A DNA stretch of 17,760 nt, from positions 1 through 17,760 of the forward strand of contig USKH01000008.1 in assembly GCA_900555125.1 (NCBI GenBank), in the 5' to 3' direction. This stretch comes from an uncultured Clostridium sp. (GTDB taxonomy: Bacteria; Bacillota; Clostridia; Christensenellales; Pumilibacteraceae). Positions 1 through 6,462 of this stretch are shown piece after piece. The notes beneath the pieces are model-generated. The model saw only the letters and a list, made by a program, of their open reading frames with translations. It did no database searches and had not been told where the DNA came from. Each line of letters begins with the position of its first letter. Position 1 is the stretch's first letter. A program made the translations under genes and the position numbers.

Positions 1-812
1 CCGTCGAAACGGTACAACCCGCGCGAAGTGAAAAACCATGCGGCGTCGCCCGAACAACGCACGGTGCTTCCGTACGCTTTTTCGCCCGTTTCGCATATTT
101 TCGTAACCGTATAGTTTTCGCTGTCGGCTTTTGGAATACGGGATATTCCGTTATCCTGAAAAACGTAAATATAGTTTTTGAGATTGACAAGCCCCCGCAC
201 CATTCCGCATTCGTTGTATACGTACAGCGACGTCTGCGAGCCGCTCCAGGTTTTTGGATTAAACATGGCGCAGTATCGCACCCTCGGATAATTGTCGGAC
301 GAACAGGCAAAAAGCTTTCCGTCGTAAATAACCGCTCCCGTAACCATCGGATTGGCACCAAGCTTTGTAAATTCGTTGTCGTACACGTAAAAACCTTTTT
401 CTCCGCAGTTTATAAGCAAATAATTCTGTCCGTCATAGTTGTAATCTATTAAAATCGGCGGCTTTGTAAGCGTAACGTCGCTAAGCGTGCCGACAAACGT
501 GCCTGCGCTCGTAAAATCGTAAAACGCAAGCTTGTTTTCGGCGTTCAGACCGAAAACGTAATCGTGTTCGGCGCCCGTCTTGTCTATACATTTGAAACAA
601 TGCGGATATCCGAGATTTATCGAAGCAAAATTCCCTTCCGCGGATTTTACGTTAAGACCGCGCCTGAAAACATTGCCGCATTTGCGCATATTGACAATAA
701 TTTTCACGTCCTTGCCCGAAGCTTCCGACTGTGCGTCGGCAAAATCGCCGCTGTCGTCTACGCGATACTCGTATATTTTTTCTTTTGTCAGCTTATCGGT
801 AAAACTTTTCAT
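1..812 (-). CDS. Phage neck/tail protein, propeller-like, 3' end cut off by window
   Basis: An open frame starts with ATG at 810-812 and runs without a stop to the left edge (270 codons visible), so the C-terminus is missing. A strong Shine-Dalgarno site (GGGAGG) lies 6 nt upstream of the ATG, and only 20 nt separate it from the stop of the preceding gene, so it is the last visible member of the phage operon. The protein starts MKSFTDKLTKEKIYEY. It has no signal peptide or membrane segment and is rich in short Tyr/Gly/Asp strand-turn motifs such as YDGQNYLLINCGEKGFYVYD, which recur through the chain as in beta-propeller blades. In P22- and T7-like phages the gene after the gp4/gp11-like neck protein encodes the propeller-like neck or nozzle protein (P22 gp10, T7 gp12), and the position fits that. 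The family assignment is inferred from position and strand pattern, not from a recognised motif. A tail fibre or other virion protein is possible. Confidence 0.6.
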   Translation of the reverse strand, partial: MKSFTDKLTKEKIYEYRVDDSGDFADAQSEASGKDVKIIVNMRKCGNVFRRGLNVKSAEGNFASINLGYPHCFKCIDKTGAEHDYVFGLNAENKLAFYDFTSAGTFVGTLSDVTLTKPPILIDYNYDGQNYLLINCGEKGFYVYDNEFTKLGANPMVTGAVIYDGKLFACSSDNYPRVRYCAMFNPKTWSGSQTSLYVYNECGMVRGLVNLKNYIYVFQDNGISRIPKADSENYTVTKICETGEKAYGSTVRCSGDAAWFFTSRGLYRFD

Positions 813-832
813 AAAAAACCTCCCGATATAGC

Positions 833-1399
833 CTAAAACCATTTTCTCGCCGGCATAATTCCCGGCAAGCGCGCCTTCTTATTCTTTATTTTAGCGATTT
901 CCCTTTCGAACAGGCTCTGCCACTTAACCGCCTCGCCGTTTACGCCCGTAGCCACGCAGTATTCCGCGCACGCACCGTACACAAGCGCGCGCTCGTTGAT
1001 TGCCGCCGAAAACGGCAAATCGTCGTCCGGCTGCATTTTTGCCGGCACGTATGTATAATAAACGTAATACGTTCCGTCCTCTGTCAGAATTCTGTCCGAA
1101 TAAACCGTATACTCCGCCGTTTTCCCGGCAGTCGTTTTAACAGTTTCGATTTCCAGCAGCTTGTCGTCTATGGCGGAATAAAAAATACTGCCCGAAACCG
1201 CTCGGCATATCTTTGAATTTACGGGTGCCGTAGCCGAAAGCGCGATATCCGCCGCGGCAATGTTTACGCAGCGTAACAAATCGTTCCGTTCTGTCAGGCG
1301 TTCGCCCGAGAGCGTGCCGCCCGCATTTATCGCGGCAACCAGCTCCGTAAGTCCCAGGTATTTTGCCGCGCAGATCACGACTTCGCTCACTTTACTCAT
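833..1399 (-). CDS. Phage neck / head-completion protein (P22 gp4-like by position)
   Basis: A 188-aa protein starting MSKVSEVVICAAKYLGL. Its ATG overlaps the end of the preceding gene by 8 nt, and AAGGAG sits just before it, so it is translationally coupled. The N-terminus is helical (AAKYLGLTELVAAINAGG, then LLRCVNIAAADIAL). The middle is beta-rich (residues about 60-125, with TYYVYYTYVP). The C-terminal half returns to helices (NERALVYGACAEYCVATG, FEREIAKIKNKKA) and ends in WF. An alpha, beta, then 'R.L.YGACAEYC ... FE..I' layout is typical of head-tail adaptor or tail-tubular-A-like proteins, which form the ring under the portal in short-tailed phages (P22 gp4, T7 gp11). Its place between the coat genes and a propeller-like protein supports this. 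The specific role is an inference. Confidence 0.6.
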   Translation of the reverse strand: MSKVSEVVICAAKYLGLTELVAAINAGGTLSGERLTERNDLLRCVNIAAADIALSATAPVNSKICRAVSGSIFYSAIDDKLLEIETVKTTAGKTAEYTVYSDRILTEDGTYYVYYTYVPAKMQPDDDLPFSAAINERALVYGACAEYCVATGVNGEAVKWQSLFEREIAKIKNKKARLPGIMPARKWF

Positions 1400-1736
1400 A
1401 CTCCTTCCCCCTCATGGCGCGCTCACATTTTTCCTCGACGTCGCTTACGGCGCGCGCCACGGCGGATTTTTCCGCTTTGTCGTTAGCTTCGTCTATTTCT
1501 TCCAATAATTTTTTAAGATTTTCTCTTCTCGTCTTGGCTACGTGAATATAGCTTCGCTCGTCCAGCTCGGGATAGGGAAGCACCACGGCGAGAGTGCTTC
1601 CCTTCTGTCCTCCGACATGGACTTCGAATCGTTTTTTCTCATACGAATAAAACACGAAGTAATCCGGATCAAGCGTCCGGATTCGCCGCGCTATACCGAA
1701 CAAATCGTCCTCTACGACGTATCCCTTGCCTATCAT
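1392..1736 (-). CDS. Small phage protein following the coat gene, unknown function
   Basis: A 114-aa protein starting MIGKGYVVEDDLFGIARRI. Its ATG is 2 nt downstream of the coat stop codon (TAA GC ATG), so translation is probably coupled to the coat gene. The first half is a compact domain containing IRTLDPDYFVFYSYEKKRFE, then a beta segment (GSTLAVVLPYPELDERS). The second half is one long charged helix (about residues 66-110, RRENLKKLLEEIDEANDKAEK), probably a coiled coil. I recognise the general pattern 'DP.YFV.....RFEVH ... LPY..LD.R' as a small protein found next to capsid genes in phages of Firmicutes, but know no assigned function. It could be a minor capsid, decoration or assembly protein. 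Confidence 0.6.
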   Translation of the reverse strand: MIGKGYVVEDDLFGIARRIRTLDPDYFVFYSYEKKRFEVHVGGQKGSTLAVVLPYPELDERSYIHVAKTRRENLKKLLEEIDEANDKAEKSAVARAVSDVEEKCERAMRGKEYE

Positions 1737-1738
1737 GC

Positions 1739-2890
1739 TTACGCTCTGGTTACTCCGGTAAGACGAGCAAGTCCGTTGGGCTTAGCGCAGATAAGATCGC
1801 AATATTTGACCAGAGTGGCGGTATAAACCGGCTTATCCTGAGCCTGACGGAGAATGTTACCGTTTTCGGTTTCGAGGAATCTCCAGTCGCACAGCTGATG
1901 CAGTTTAAGCGTGGAAGTGTCCATGACGTACACGGTTCCGCTGTCAACGAAACGCTCGAACACCATGGGTACGCCGCCGAACGAAATGGCCTTAAAACCG
2001 GTGTCGGTGGTCATATAGTCCACGTTGCGCTTGTAAGACGAGAGAAAATCGAGATACGAATACTTGGCGATCTGCGACATTGCAATAAAGTCAACGGTGC
2101 AGTTTGCAAAGTTTTCCACTCTGTCGATAACCTCCTGAATCTTCACGTCGTCAAGCGTTCCGGTGGAAGACTTGGTGTACGGAAGAAGCGAAGCAATGCT
2201 GCTTCTCGGCACGCCGTAAAGATTGCCGCCGGTTGCGAATATAGATTTGATACCGGTAATTTCCTTGTTTTTGCTGCCCTGATTGTAAAGATATCCGACC
2301 GTGACGGTAGGCGCAACCGAAAGAGTTACCTTTTTATCGGTTCTGTCGATGGACACGATTTTTGCGGCAACTTTATCTACGCCGGCAGAAGTGGAATATA
2401 CGTCTACAAGCATACCTTCGATGAGGTTGTTGGTATCCTGAACGGTAAGAACGCCGTCGGTTACGGCAGTAATGCTGGTAAGAAAACCGGTTCCGTCGCC
2501 GTAAAGCATTCTCGCCAGATTGAATTTCGACGCTTCCATAAGTCCGGTTATTTCGGCGTTGAGAAGATCGGTAAACGCACCCATGCCTTCTCTGCCGGCG
2601 CGGATAGCCTTATCCGAAATGGAAATCTGCCCGTACAGATTTTTAAGAGTGCTGGTAAACTGCAGATATTTGTTGCCGGACGCCACCGGAAGATCTCCGT
2701 CTTCGTCGCCCGCTCCCACGCCGCCGTTGATTCCCCAGCGTACAGCGGTGCGTATTTCGTTTCCGTATACGTCCGCCTGAGTCTGCTCGATCTTCGCCAG
2801 CAACGGGTTTGCCGTGGTGTTGAGAAGATTGCTCATAGTTCCCAGATAAATGTTTTTCAATGCGTTTTCCGCTTCGCTTAATGTGATCAT
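1739..2890 (-). CDS. Phage major capsid (coat) protein, HK97-fold type
   Basis: A 383-aa protein starting MITLSEAENALKNIYLGTM, with AGGAG 10 nt before the ATG. The N-terminal arm is helical. A segment around residues 88-108 (GQISISDKAIRAGREG) resembles the E-loop/spine-helix region of coat proteins, and the C-terminal part has the typical 'G.K.ISFGGVPMV.ERF.....VYVMDTSTLKLH...DWRF' pattern (residues about 300-345). The coat monomer assembles into the icosahedral shell around the portal and scaffold. The gene lies downstream of terminase, portal and a scaffold-like gene, as expected. It is separated from the scaffold gene by an unusual 585-bp repeat island, and its leader is A-rich. Near the C-terminus, LRQAQDKP is encoded by DNA resembling a dispersed repeat core (see findings). 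Length is normal for an HK97-type coat. No insertion or truncation was seen. Confidence 0.8.
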   Translation of the reverse strand: MITLSEAENALKNIYLGTMSNLLNTTANPLLAKIEQTQADVYGNEIRTAVRWGINGGVGAGDEDGDLPVASGNKYLQFTSTLKNLYGQISISDKAIRAGREGMGAFTDLLNAEITGLMEASKFNLARMLYGDGTGFLTSITAVTDGVLTVQDTNNLIEGMLVDVYSTSAGVDKVAAKIVSIDRTDKKVTLSVAPTVTVGYLYNQGSKNKEITGIKSIFATGGNLYGVPRSSIASLLPYTKSSTGTLDDVKIQEVIDRVENFANCTVDFIAMSQIAKYSYLDFLSSYKRNVDYMTTDTGFKAISFGGVPMVFERFVDSGTVYVMDTSTLKLHQLCDWRFLETENGNILRQAQDKPVYTATLVKYCDLICAKPNGLARLTGVTRA

Positions 2891-2892
2891 TT

Positions 2893-2960
2893 TTAAATTT
2901 CTCCTTTATTTTTTGATTTGGTTTTTGTTTGTTTTTGTCTTGATTTTTGTTTTTGGATTT
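2893..2960 (-). promoter_or_regulatory. A-rich, nearly G-free leader of the coat gene
   Basis: Read on the minus strand, the stretch just upstream of the coat Shine-Dalgarno site is a low-complexity A-rich run (AAAAACAAAAATCAAGACAA and so on) with almost no G. Such unstructured leaders can help ribosome loading on a highly expressed mRNA. No convincing -35/-10 pair was found in it, so a promoter role is not claimed. Confidence 0.35.
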
Positions 2961-2983
2961 TAATTCCAAGTGATAAAATTCCC

Positions 2984-3004
2984 GTAGGTGAGACCTGCGG
3001 TCTC
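2984..3004 (+). repeat. GTAG-headed hairpin, type E
   Basis: GTAG at 2984-2987, then GT, then a perfect 6-bp stem GAGACC / GGTCTC around the loop TGC. A similar hairpin without a GTAG head lies at 9547-9563. It fits a REP-like element. Confidence 0.5.
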
Positions 3005-3015
3005 TCTCCCATCTT

Positions 3016-3041
3016 GTAGGGACAGACGTCCTCGGCTGTCC
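3016..3041 (+). repeat. GTAG-headed REP-like hairpin A1
   Basis: GTAG (3016-3019) directly followed by GGACAG, a 10-nt centre and CTGTCC (3036-3041), giving a 6-bp stem. The same unit, with the same head and spacing, recurs at 3305, 16242 and, inverted, inside the RAYT gene at 16000-16025. It also starts a longer 91-bp repeat (3016-3106). Confidence 0.75.
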
Positions 3042-3106
3042 GAATAAAGTTATCGCGTGACAATCTCTATCGCTCGATAAGACGAAATTGCCCGGTTCCT
3101 CACTTT
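3016..3106 (+). repeat. Long repeat unit 1: hairpin A plus 65-bp tail
   Basis: The 91-bp segment beginning with hairpin A1 matches 3305-3394 (90 bp) at roughly 80 percent by eye. The shared tail contains ATCTCTATCGCTC and ends in TCCTCACTTT. A third A copy at 16242 lacks this tail, so the tail is specific to this locus or to a sub-family. Confidence 0.65.
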
Positions 3107-3156
3107 TTAAAGCCTCGCCCTCCGGGAGAGGTGGCGCCGTCAGGCGTCGGAGAGGG
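3103..3156 (+). repeat. Double-hairpin element D1
   Basis: Begins CTTTTTAAAGCCTCGC and holds a first hairpin-forming tract (CTCCGGGAG), a second stem CGCC-GTCA-GGCG (3135-3146), and ends CGGAGAGGG. Two further copies are at 3247 and 8702. Pairs in the second stem co-vary with copy D3. Confidence 0.7.
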
Positions 3157-3202
3157 TTTGTTATCGTTATTAAATTTGATTAACGTATTTTTAACCTTAC
3201 AT

Positions 3203-3226
3203 GTAGGGCGGGGGCTTGCTCCCGCC
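3203..3226 (+). repeat. GTAG-headed REP-like hairpin B1
   Basis: GTAG (3203-3206), then GGCGGGGGC, loop TT, GCTCCCGCC. This is a 9-bp stem with one G-T pair. A sister copy with a changed stem lies at 16346-16369. Confidence 0.7.
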
Positions 3227-3246
3227 GCATTGCTTAAATTCACAAC

Positions 3247-3299
3247 CTTTTAAAGCCTCGCTCTCCGGGAGAGGTGGCGCCGTCAGGCGACGGAGAGGG
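3247..3299 (+). repeat. Double-hairpin element D2
   Basis: Near-identical to D1. The first hairpin here is the perfect palindrome CTCTCCGGGAGAG; the second stem is CGCC-GTCA-GGCG (3278-3289); it ends CGGAGAGGG. It lies immediately upstream of hairpin A2. Confidence 0.7.
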
Positions 3300-3304
3300 T
3301 ACTT

Positions 3305-3394
3305 GTAGGGACAGGCGTCCCCGACTGTCCGAATAAGGTTTCCGTGTGACGATCTCTATCGCTCAATAGAACATATTTCCCGGCTCCTCACTTT
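3305..3394 (+). repeat. Hairpin A2 with conserved tail (long repeat unit 2)
   Basis: GTAG at 3305-3308, GGACAG at 3309-3314 and CTGTCC at 3325-3330, followed by the same tail as unit 1 (CGAATAAGG...ATCTCTATCGCTC...TCCTCACTTT). Confidence 0.7.
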
Positions 3395-3406
3395 CAACCT
3401 TATATC

Positions 3407-3430
3407 GTAGGGGGCGATGTTTCATCGCCC
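3407..3430 (+). repeat. GTAG-headed REP-like hairpin C1
   Basis: GTAG (3407-3410), then G and a perfect 8-bp stem GGGCGATG / CATCGCCC around the loop TTT. It is followed by GCTTTT. The stem sequence is unrelated to types A and B, but the GTAG head is the same. Confidence 0.65.
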
Positions 3431-3475
3431 GCTTTTAAAACCGCTCATCCAACGTTTTCCCTATATGCTCCCCCG

Positions 3476-4120
3476 CTAACTTCTGAAAAGCATTTCCGCC
3501 ATAATTTTGGCTTCTTTCAACGTTTTCGGAACCACCTTTTCGCTCACGGGAGTCGCGCCTATATTGCCGCCGACGACTTCAACCGCGCGACCTTTTGATA
3601 TTTTTTTAAGATAGTTTTCGATAACGCACTTTTCCACCGCTTCGTTCTGCGCCGCAATAACGGCGTTTTCGGGCTTTTTCAACATTTCCGAAAAATCCGC
3701 CGACTGTTTTGCCGCCGCCAGTTGCTCGCGAAGGCTTTCGCTTTCCTTAACCGCCTTGAAATACGCCGCAAAAAATTCTTCTGCGTCGATTTTCCCGCTC
3801 GCAGCTTGGGTTTCTTCATCGCCGGATCGGACGTTTTCCTTCCTCTCCGTATAAAGCGCGTTTTCCACGCAAGCCTCTTTTTCTCCTTCCGCGTCGCAAC
3901 CGGGTTTGTCGTTTTTGTCAAAATCCGCATTATCTTCTTTGTTTTTTTCTCCGACTTCGGCGGTTTTTTCGTCCTCTTTTTCGCTTACCTTTTCCGTTTC
4001 GCAACGGTTTTCTTCCGCGCCCTGAATTGTTTCTTCCGAAACCGCGCTTTTCTCTTTCGTGCCTTCCGCCGCGGATTGCAGCTCGCTTAAAGCGAATTCC
4101 GCCCGATTATTTTCAGTCAT
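3476..4120 (-). CDS. Phage scaffold-like protein, acidic coiled coil
   Basis: A 214-aa protein starting MTENNRAEFALSELQSAAEG. The ATG overlaps the portal stop in an ATGA, and GGGGAGG lies just upstream, so it is coupled to the portal gene. Residues 20-110 are an extremely Glu/Lys/Asp-rich, low-complexity, probably disordered tract. Residues about 110-180 are helical (EEFFAAYFKAVKESESLREQ, then EAVEKCVIENYLKKI). The C-terminus ends in KTLKEAKIMAEMLFRS. Composition, size and place between the portal and coat genes fit an internal scaffolding protein, which shapes the procapsid and then leaves it. Scaffolds diverge fast, so the call rests on composition and position rather than a motif. No protease domain was seen. 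Confidence 0.65.
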   Translation of the reverse strand: MTENNRAEFALSELQSAAEGTKEKSAVSEETIQGAEENRCETEKVSEKEDEKTAEVGEKNKEDNADFDKNDKPGCDAEGEKEACVENALYTERKENVRSGDEETQAASGKIDAEEFFAAYFKAVKESESLREQLAAAKQSADFSEMLKKPENAVIAAQNEAVEKCVIENYLKKISKGRAVEVVGGNIGATPVSEKVVPKTLKEAKIMAEMLFRS

Positions 4121-5928
4121 TTTTCCTCCCCGAGCGCCGCTTTATGCCGCTCTATATGCTCTTCCAATCTTTTAACCGCCTCTTCGGATGCATTCCCCGA
4201 CAGAATAAACGCCGTGTGAACGTCGATGTGCGCCGCATGATCGTCGTACGAATGCACGTCGATTTGCCCGCTGCAAACGTCCGCGTTTTCCTGTTTTGCA
4301 CGCAATCTCTGAAGCTCCGCGGTGCTGTTAGCCTGTTCGAGATTTCCGAACCCGAACGCGCGCAGAATTTTGTAGCGCATGTTCTCGTCAACTTTTCCGT
4401 CCGACCCGCTCAGAAGTCCCGCGCTGTACAGTTCAAGAATAGTATTCCTTCTTGCAGCCGCGCTGTCGCCTATTTCCGACTCGGTATCCAGCTCGATATC
4501 GTCGCAGGCAAGCGAACTTGCCGACCACGCCACCGTTTCTATTTCGCCGGCGTCGCCGACGCACCTCGAAATACGCGCGCTGCCCCCGAACTGACGATAA
4601 AGGCGCAAAATCATGCGACCCGTATCCTTGATTGCCGTACGTATTTCGTCCGCGCTGACCGACAGACGACTGTCGTCCTGTTCGATCAGAAGTTCCAGCG
4701 CGCTGCCGCTCGTAACCGTAGTCGGCACGTTGGAAGTGGACATAAATTCGCTCACTCCGCTCACCGCCGCAAATTCTTCTAAAAGCTTGCTTTCTTCTTT
4801 GTCGAAGTCGCCCGGCACCGAACCGGGCTGCATAAAGGTCGGCGGAGTCGAACCGGCGCGATACACCACTATTTTTCCGGGTGCCAGACCTTCGCTTGCA
4901 AGATCGTCCACGTCAACGCTGCCGTCTTCCACCGCCAGAACGCCCGCCGCTATACGGCTTAAAAATTCGTGCTTGCGATTTTTAACCGCGTTGTACGCAC
5001 GCTGAACGGGAATGGCGCGCTCGATGGGGCATGTCCCGAAAAATTTACCCGCGCGGGGCAGAGAACGCTGACGCACGAACGGCAAATCCGCTTCGCCGTT
5101 TACTCCTACCAGGAAGGGAAGATCGCCTTCGTATAACAGCTTGTCGCCCGCAATTACTTCCAGTCGTCCGGCAGGATACATGAGGTTGGGGCGCGAATAT
5201 CTTTCGATAACGACAGCGTATCCGTTTTTCTTTTTCTCGCTTTCTATAGGTACGTTCGCGTCCGAGAATCCCAGCACGGCGCCCGCCTCTTCCTCGACGT
5301 CCGCACCCCATATGCGCTTGATATCGGCAACGTGTACGGCTTTCGCGTGAATAATACTGCGACAATCCTTAATACTTCCACAGTCCGGCGAATCGGGAAA
5401 AATCTCGTACGGCGGGCACACGTCCACTCTGACGTCGCCCTCTCTGATTATTTTGTCGCCGTTTTTCCCGACAGCCATGCCTGCATTATTGTCCCAGGTT
5501 ATTTTATAAAACGCCGTACCCGTAAGCTCCGACCACATTGTAGCCGTACTTATTACGTCGTCGATATTCAGGTTCCCGCATGCGCCGTCCAATATTTTCG
5601 CACTGACCTTAGCCGCCGAAACGTCGCTCTCGTCGCTGCTTGCCGGACGAACGCTCAGTTTGGGACGAACGCGCGAAAGTCGCGCCAGTCGCGTGTCCAG
5701 AATGGACGCTATGTGATTAAACGCTGTTCGTTCTTCCCAATAATAATTTTTAGGCTCGCTCACCACTTCACCGGTAGGCGAAACGCTCGAATACTGATCG
5801 CCGTCCGCCATGCGCGCGTTAAGTTTCCACTGCGCCTCGATTTTTCTTCGCGCAGCCACCCTGTCCAGATAATCGTCGCGTATTTCTTTTACCCTGATAC
5901 TCTCGTATGAATTATCCGTGCTTTTCAC
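4117..5928 (-). CDS. Phage portal protein, P22-like
   Basis: A 603-aa protein starting with GTG (5926-5928), which shares GTGA with the stop of the upstream gene. GGGGAGG is 7 nt before it. The N-terminus (YLDRVAARRKIEAQWKLNARMADGDQYSS) and the following 'R.AFNHIASILDTRLARLSRVRPKL' segment at residues about 68-92 are characteristic of P22-type portals, in which W..N....G.Q and N.I...ID.....L...RP recur. Further marks are DVCPPYEIFPDSP (about 170) and SNVPTTVTSGSALELLIEQD (about 400), which is the usual helical stem-to-wing region. The portal dodecamer sits at one capsid vertex, docks the terminase and passes DNA. The C-terminal 90 residues are helical and charged (LEEHIERHKAALGEEK) and could form part of a barrel. 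P22 gp1 is longer (about 725 aa), so this is a shorter family member. Confidence 0.8.
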   Translation of the reverse strand: MKSTDNSYESIRVKEIRDDYLDRVAARRKIEAQWKLNARMADGDQYSSVSPTGEVVSEPKNYYWEERTAFNHIASILDTRLARLSRVRPKLSVRPASSDESDVSAAKVSAKILDGACGNLNIDDVISTATMWSELTGTAFYKITWDNNAGMAVGKNGDKIIREGDVRVDVCPPYEIFPDSPDCGSIKDCRSIIHAKAVHVADIKRIWGADVEEEAGAVLGFSDANVPIESEKKKNGYAVVIERYSRPNLMYPAGRLEVIAGDKLLYEGDLPFLVGVNGEADLPFVRQRSLPRAGKFFGTCPIERAIPVQRAYNAVKNRKHEFLSRIAAGVLAVEDGSVDVDDLASEGLAPGKIVVYRAGSTPPTFMQPGSVPGDFDKEESKLLEEFAAVSGVSEFMSTSNVPTTVTSGSALELLIEQDDSRLSVSADEIRTAIKDTGRMILRLYRQFGGSARISRCVGDAGEIETVAWSASSLACDDIELDTESEIGDSAAARRNTILELYSAGLLSGSDGKVDENMRYKILRAFGFGNLEQANSTAELQRLRAKQENADVCSGQIDVHSYDDHAAHIDVHTAFILSGNASEEAVKRLEEHIERHKAALGEEK

Positions 5929-6203
5929 GCGATTTCCTCCCCTTTACCCGCGGAAATGCCCGCCGATTTGCGTTTTTTTCTGACGACTACGGGCGCGGGT
6001 GCCTCGTCGGAAACAAACATCTCGCCGGCAGGTTTTTCCTTCGGCTCGGAACAAAGTGCTTCTTTAAGCTTTTCGGCACACTCTCCGCACATGCAGATGC
6101 TGCTGTGTATACCGCTTCTGTCCATAACGAGGACGTAATCCGCCATATTGCGACACGCGCCCATCTCGCATCTTATTTTATACTTATTTTTTATCAGTTC
6201 CAT
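5925..6203 (-). CDS. Small Cys-rich phage protein, zinc-ribbon-like
   Basis: I place the start at the ATG at 6201-6203 (MELIKNKYKIRCEMGACRNM, 92 aa), because GGGGAG lies 7 nt upstream of it; a start five codons earlier has no site. It overlaps the preceding gene by 20 nt and shares GTGA with the portal start. Cysteines lie in C....C near residues 12-17 and in CMCGEC near residues 37-42, so four or more can bind a metal (zinc-ribbon-like). The last 40 residues are Pro/Ala/Lys-rich with a RKKRK cluster, probably a flexible basic tail. Small proteins of the type 'C...GC.N.A.Y........C..C...L' are common near portal genes in Clostridia phages, but I know no proven role. Its place between terminase and portal suggests a packaging or assembly accessory. 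Confidence 0.55.
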   Translation of the reverse strand: MELIKNKYKIRCEMGACRNMADYVLVMDRSGIHSSICMCGECAEKLKEALCSEPKEKPAGEMFVSDEAPAPVVVRKKRKSAGISAGKGEEIA

Positions 6204-6462
6204 TATAAATCTCCCCAAATTCGCGAAGAAGCCTCAGTTTTTCCGCTTTAAGCTCATCCTCGGTCATGTCGTCCAATATTTTTTCCGCTTCCATTTCGCT
6301 TAAAAATTTAACAGCGGAAATATCGCACGGCACTTCCTTGGTGCTAAGCCGCACTTTAACCACCTGCATTTCTCCGTCTACCAGTTGTTTTTCTTCTACT
6401 TTTTCGGTCACTTTGTAACCTTTTGCTTTCTTTCTTATCGCCGCTACGATTTTTTCATCCAC
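6184..6462 (-). CDS. Small phage protein, possible terminase small-subunit-like fragment
   Basis: A 92-aa protein with a GTG start at 6460-6462 (GTG GAT GAA), a GGAGG 8 nt upstream, and a 19-nt overlap with the end of the terminase gene. Sequence features: 'IRKKAKGYKVTEKVEEKQL', a basic linker, then 'KVRLSTKEVPCDISAVKFL' and an acidic helical tail. A run of the form K.A.GY...E........V.K......VP.D..A..F occurs in the C-terminal half of many small terminase subunits. Here it stands alone, without the DNA-binding HTH that normally precedes it, and sits after the large subunit rather than before it. It may therefore be a reduced TerS, or an unrelated small protein. The resemblance is from memory of family patterns and is not decisive. 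Confidence 0.45.
   Translation of the reverse strand: MDEKIVAAIRKKAKGYKVTEKVEEKQLVDGEMQVVKVRLSTKEVPCDISAVKFLSEMEAEKILDDMTEDELKAEKLRLLREFGEIYNGTDKK

Larger units (their letters stand above)
2891..3475. other. Gene-free repeat island between coat and scaffold genes
   Basis: This 585-bp gap interrupts an otherwise tightly packed phage operon whose other junctions overlap or lie within about 20 nt. No credible coding frame exists on either strand. It is filled by five GTAG-headed hairpins (one type E, two type A, one type B, one type C) and two copies of a 54-bp double-hairpin element (type D), all in the same orientation on the plus strand. Each is listed separately. The coat-proximal part is the A-rich leader. 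Confidence 0.8.

Noticed and set aside
1898..2881. Long plus-strand frame of 327 codons across the coat gene
   Set aside because: It is the mirror of a well-supported minus-strand coat gene, has no Shine-Dalgarno site, and its product has an odd composition with no recognisable motif.
2984..3430. CRISPR array from the clustered repeats
   Set aside because: Repeats differ in sequence and length, spacing is irregular, they form hairpins of different types, and no cas gene is present.
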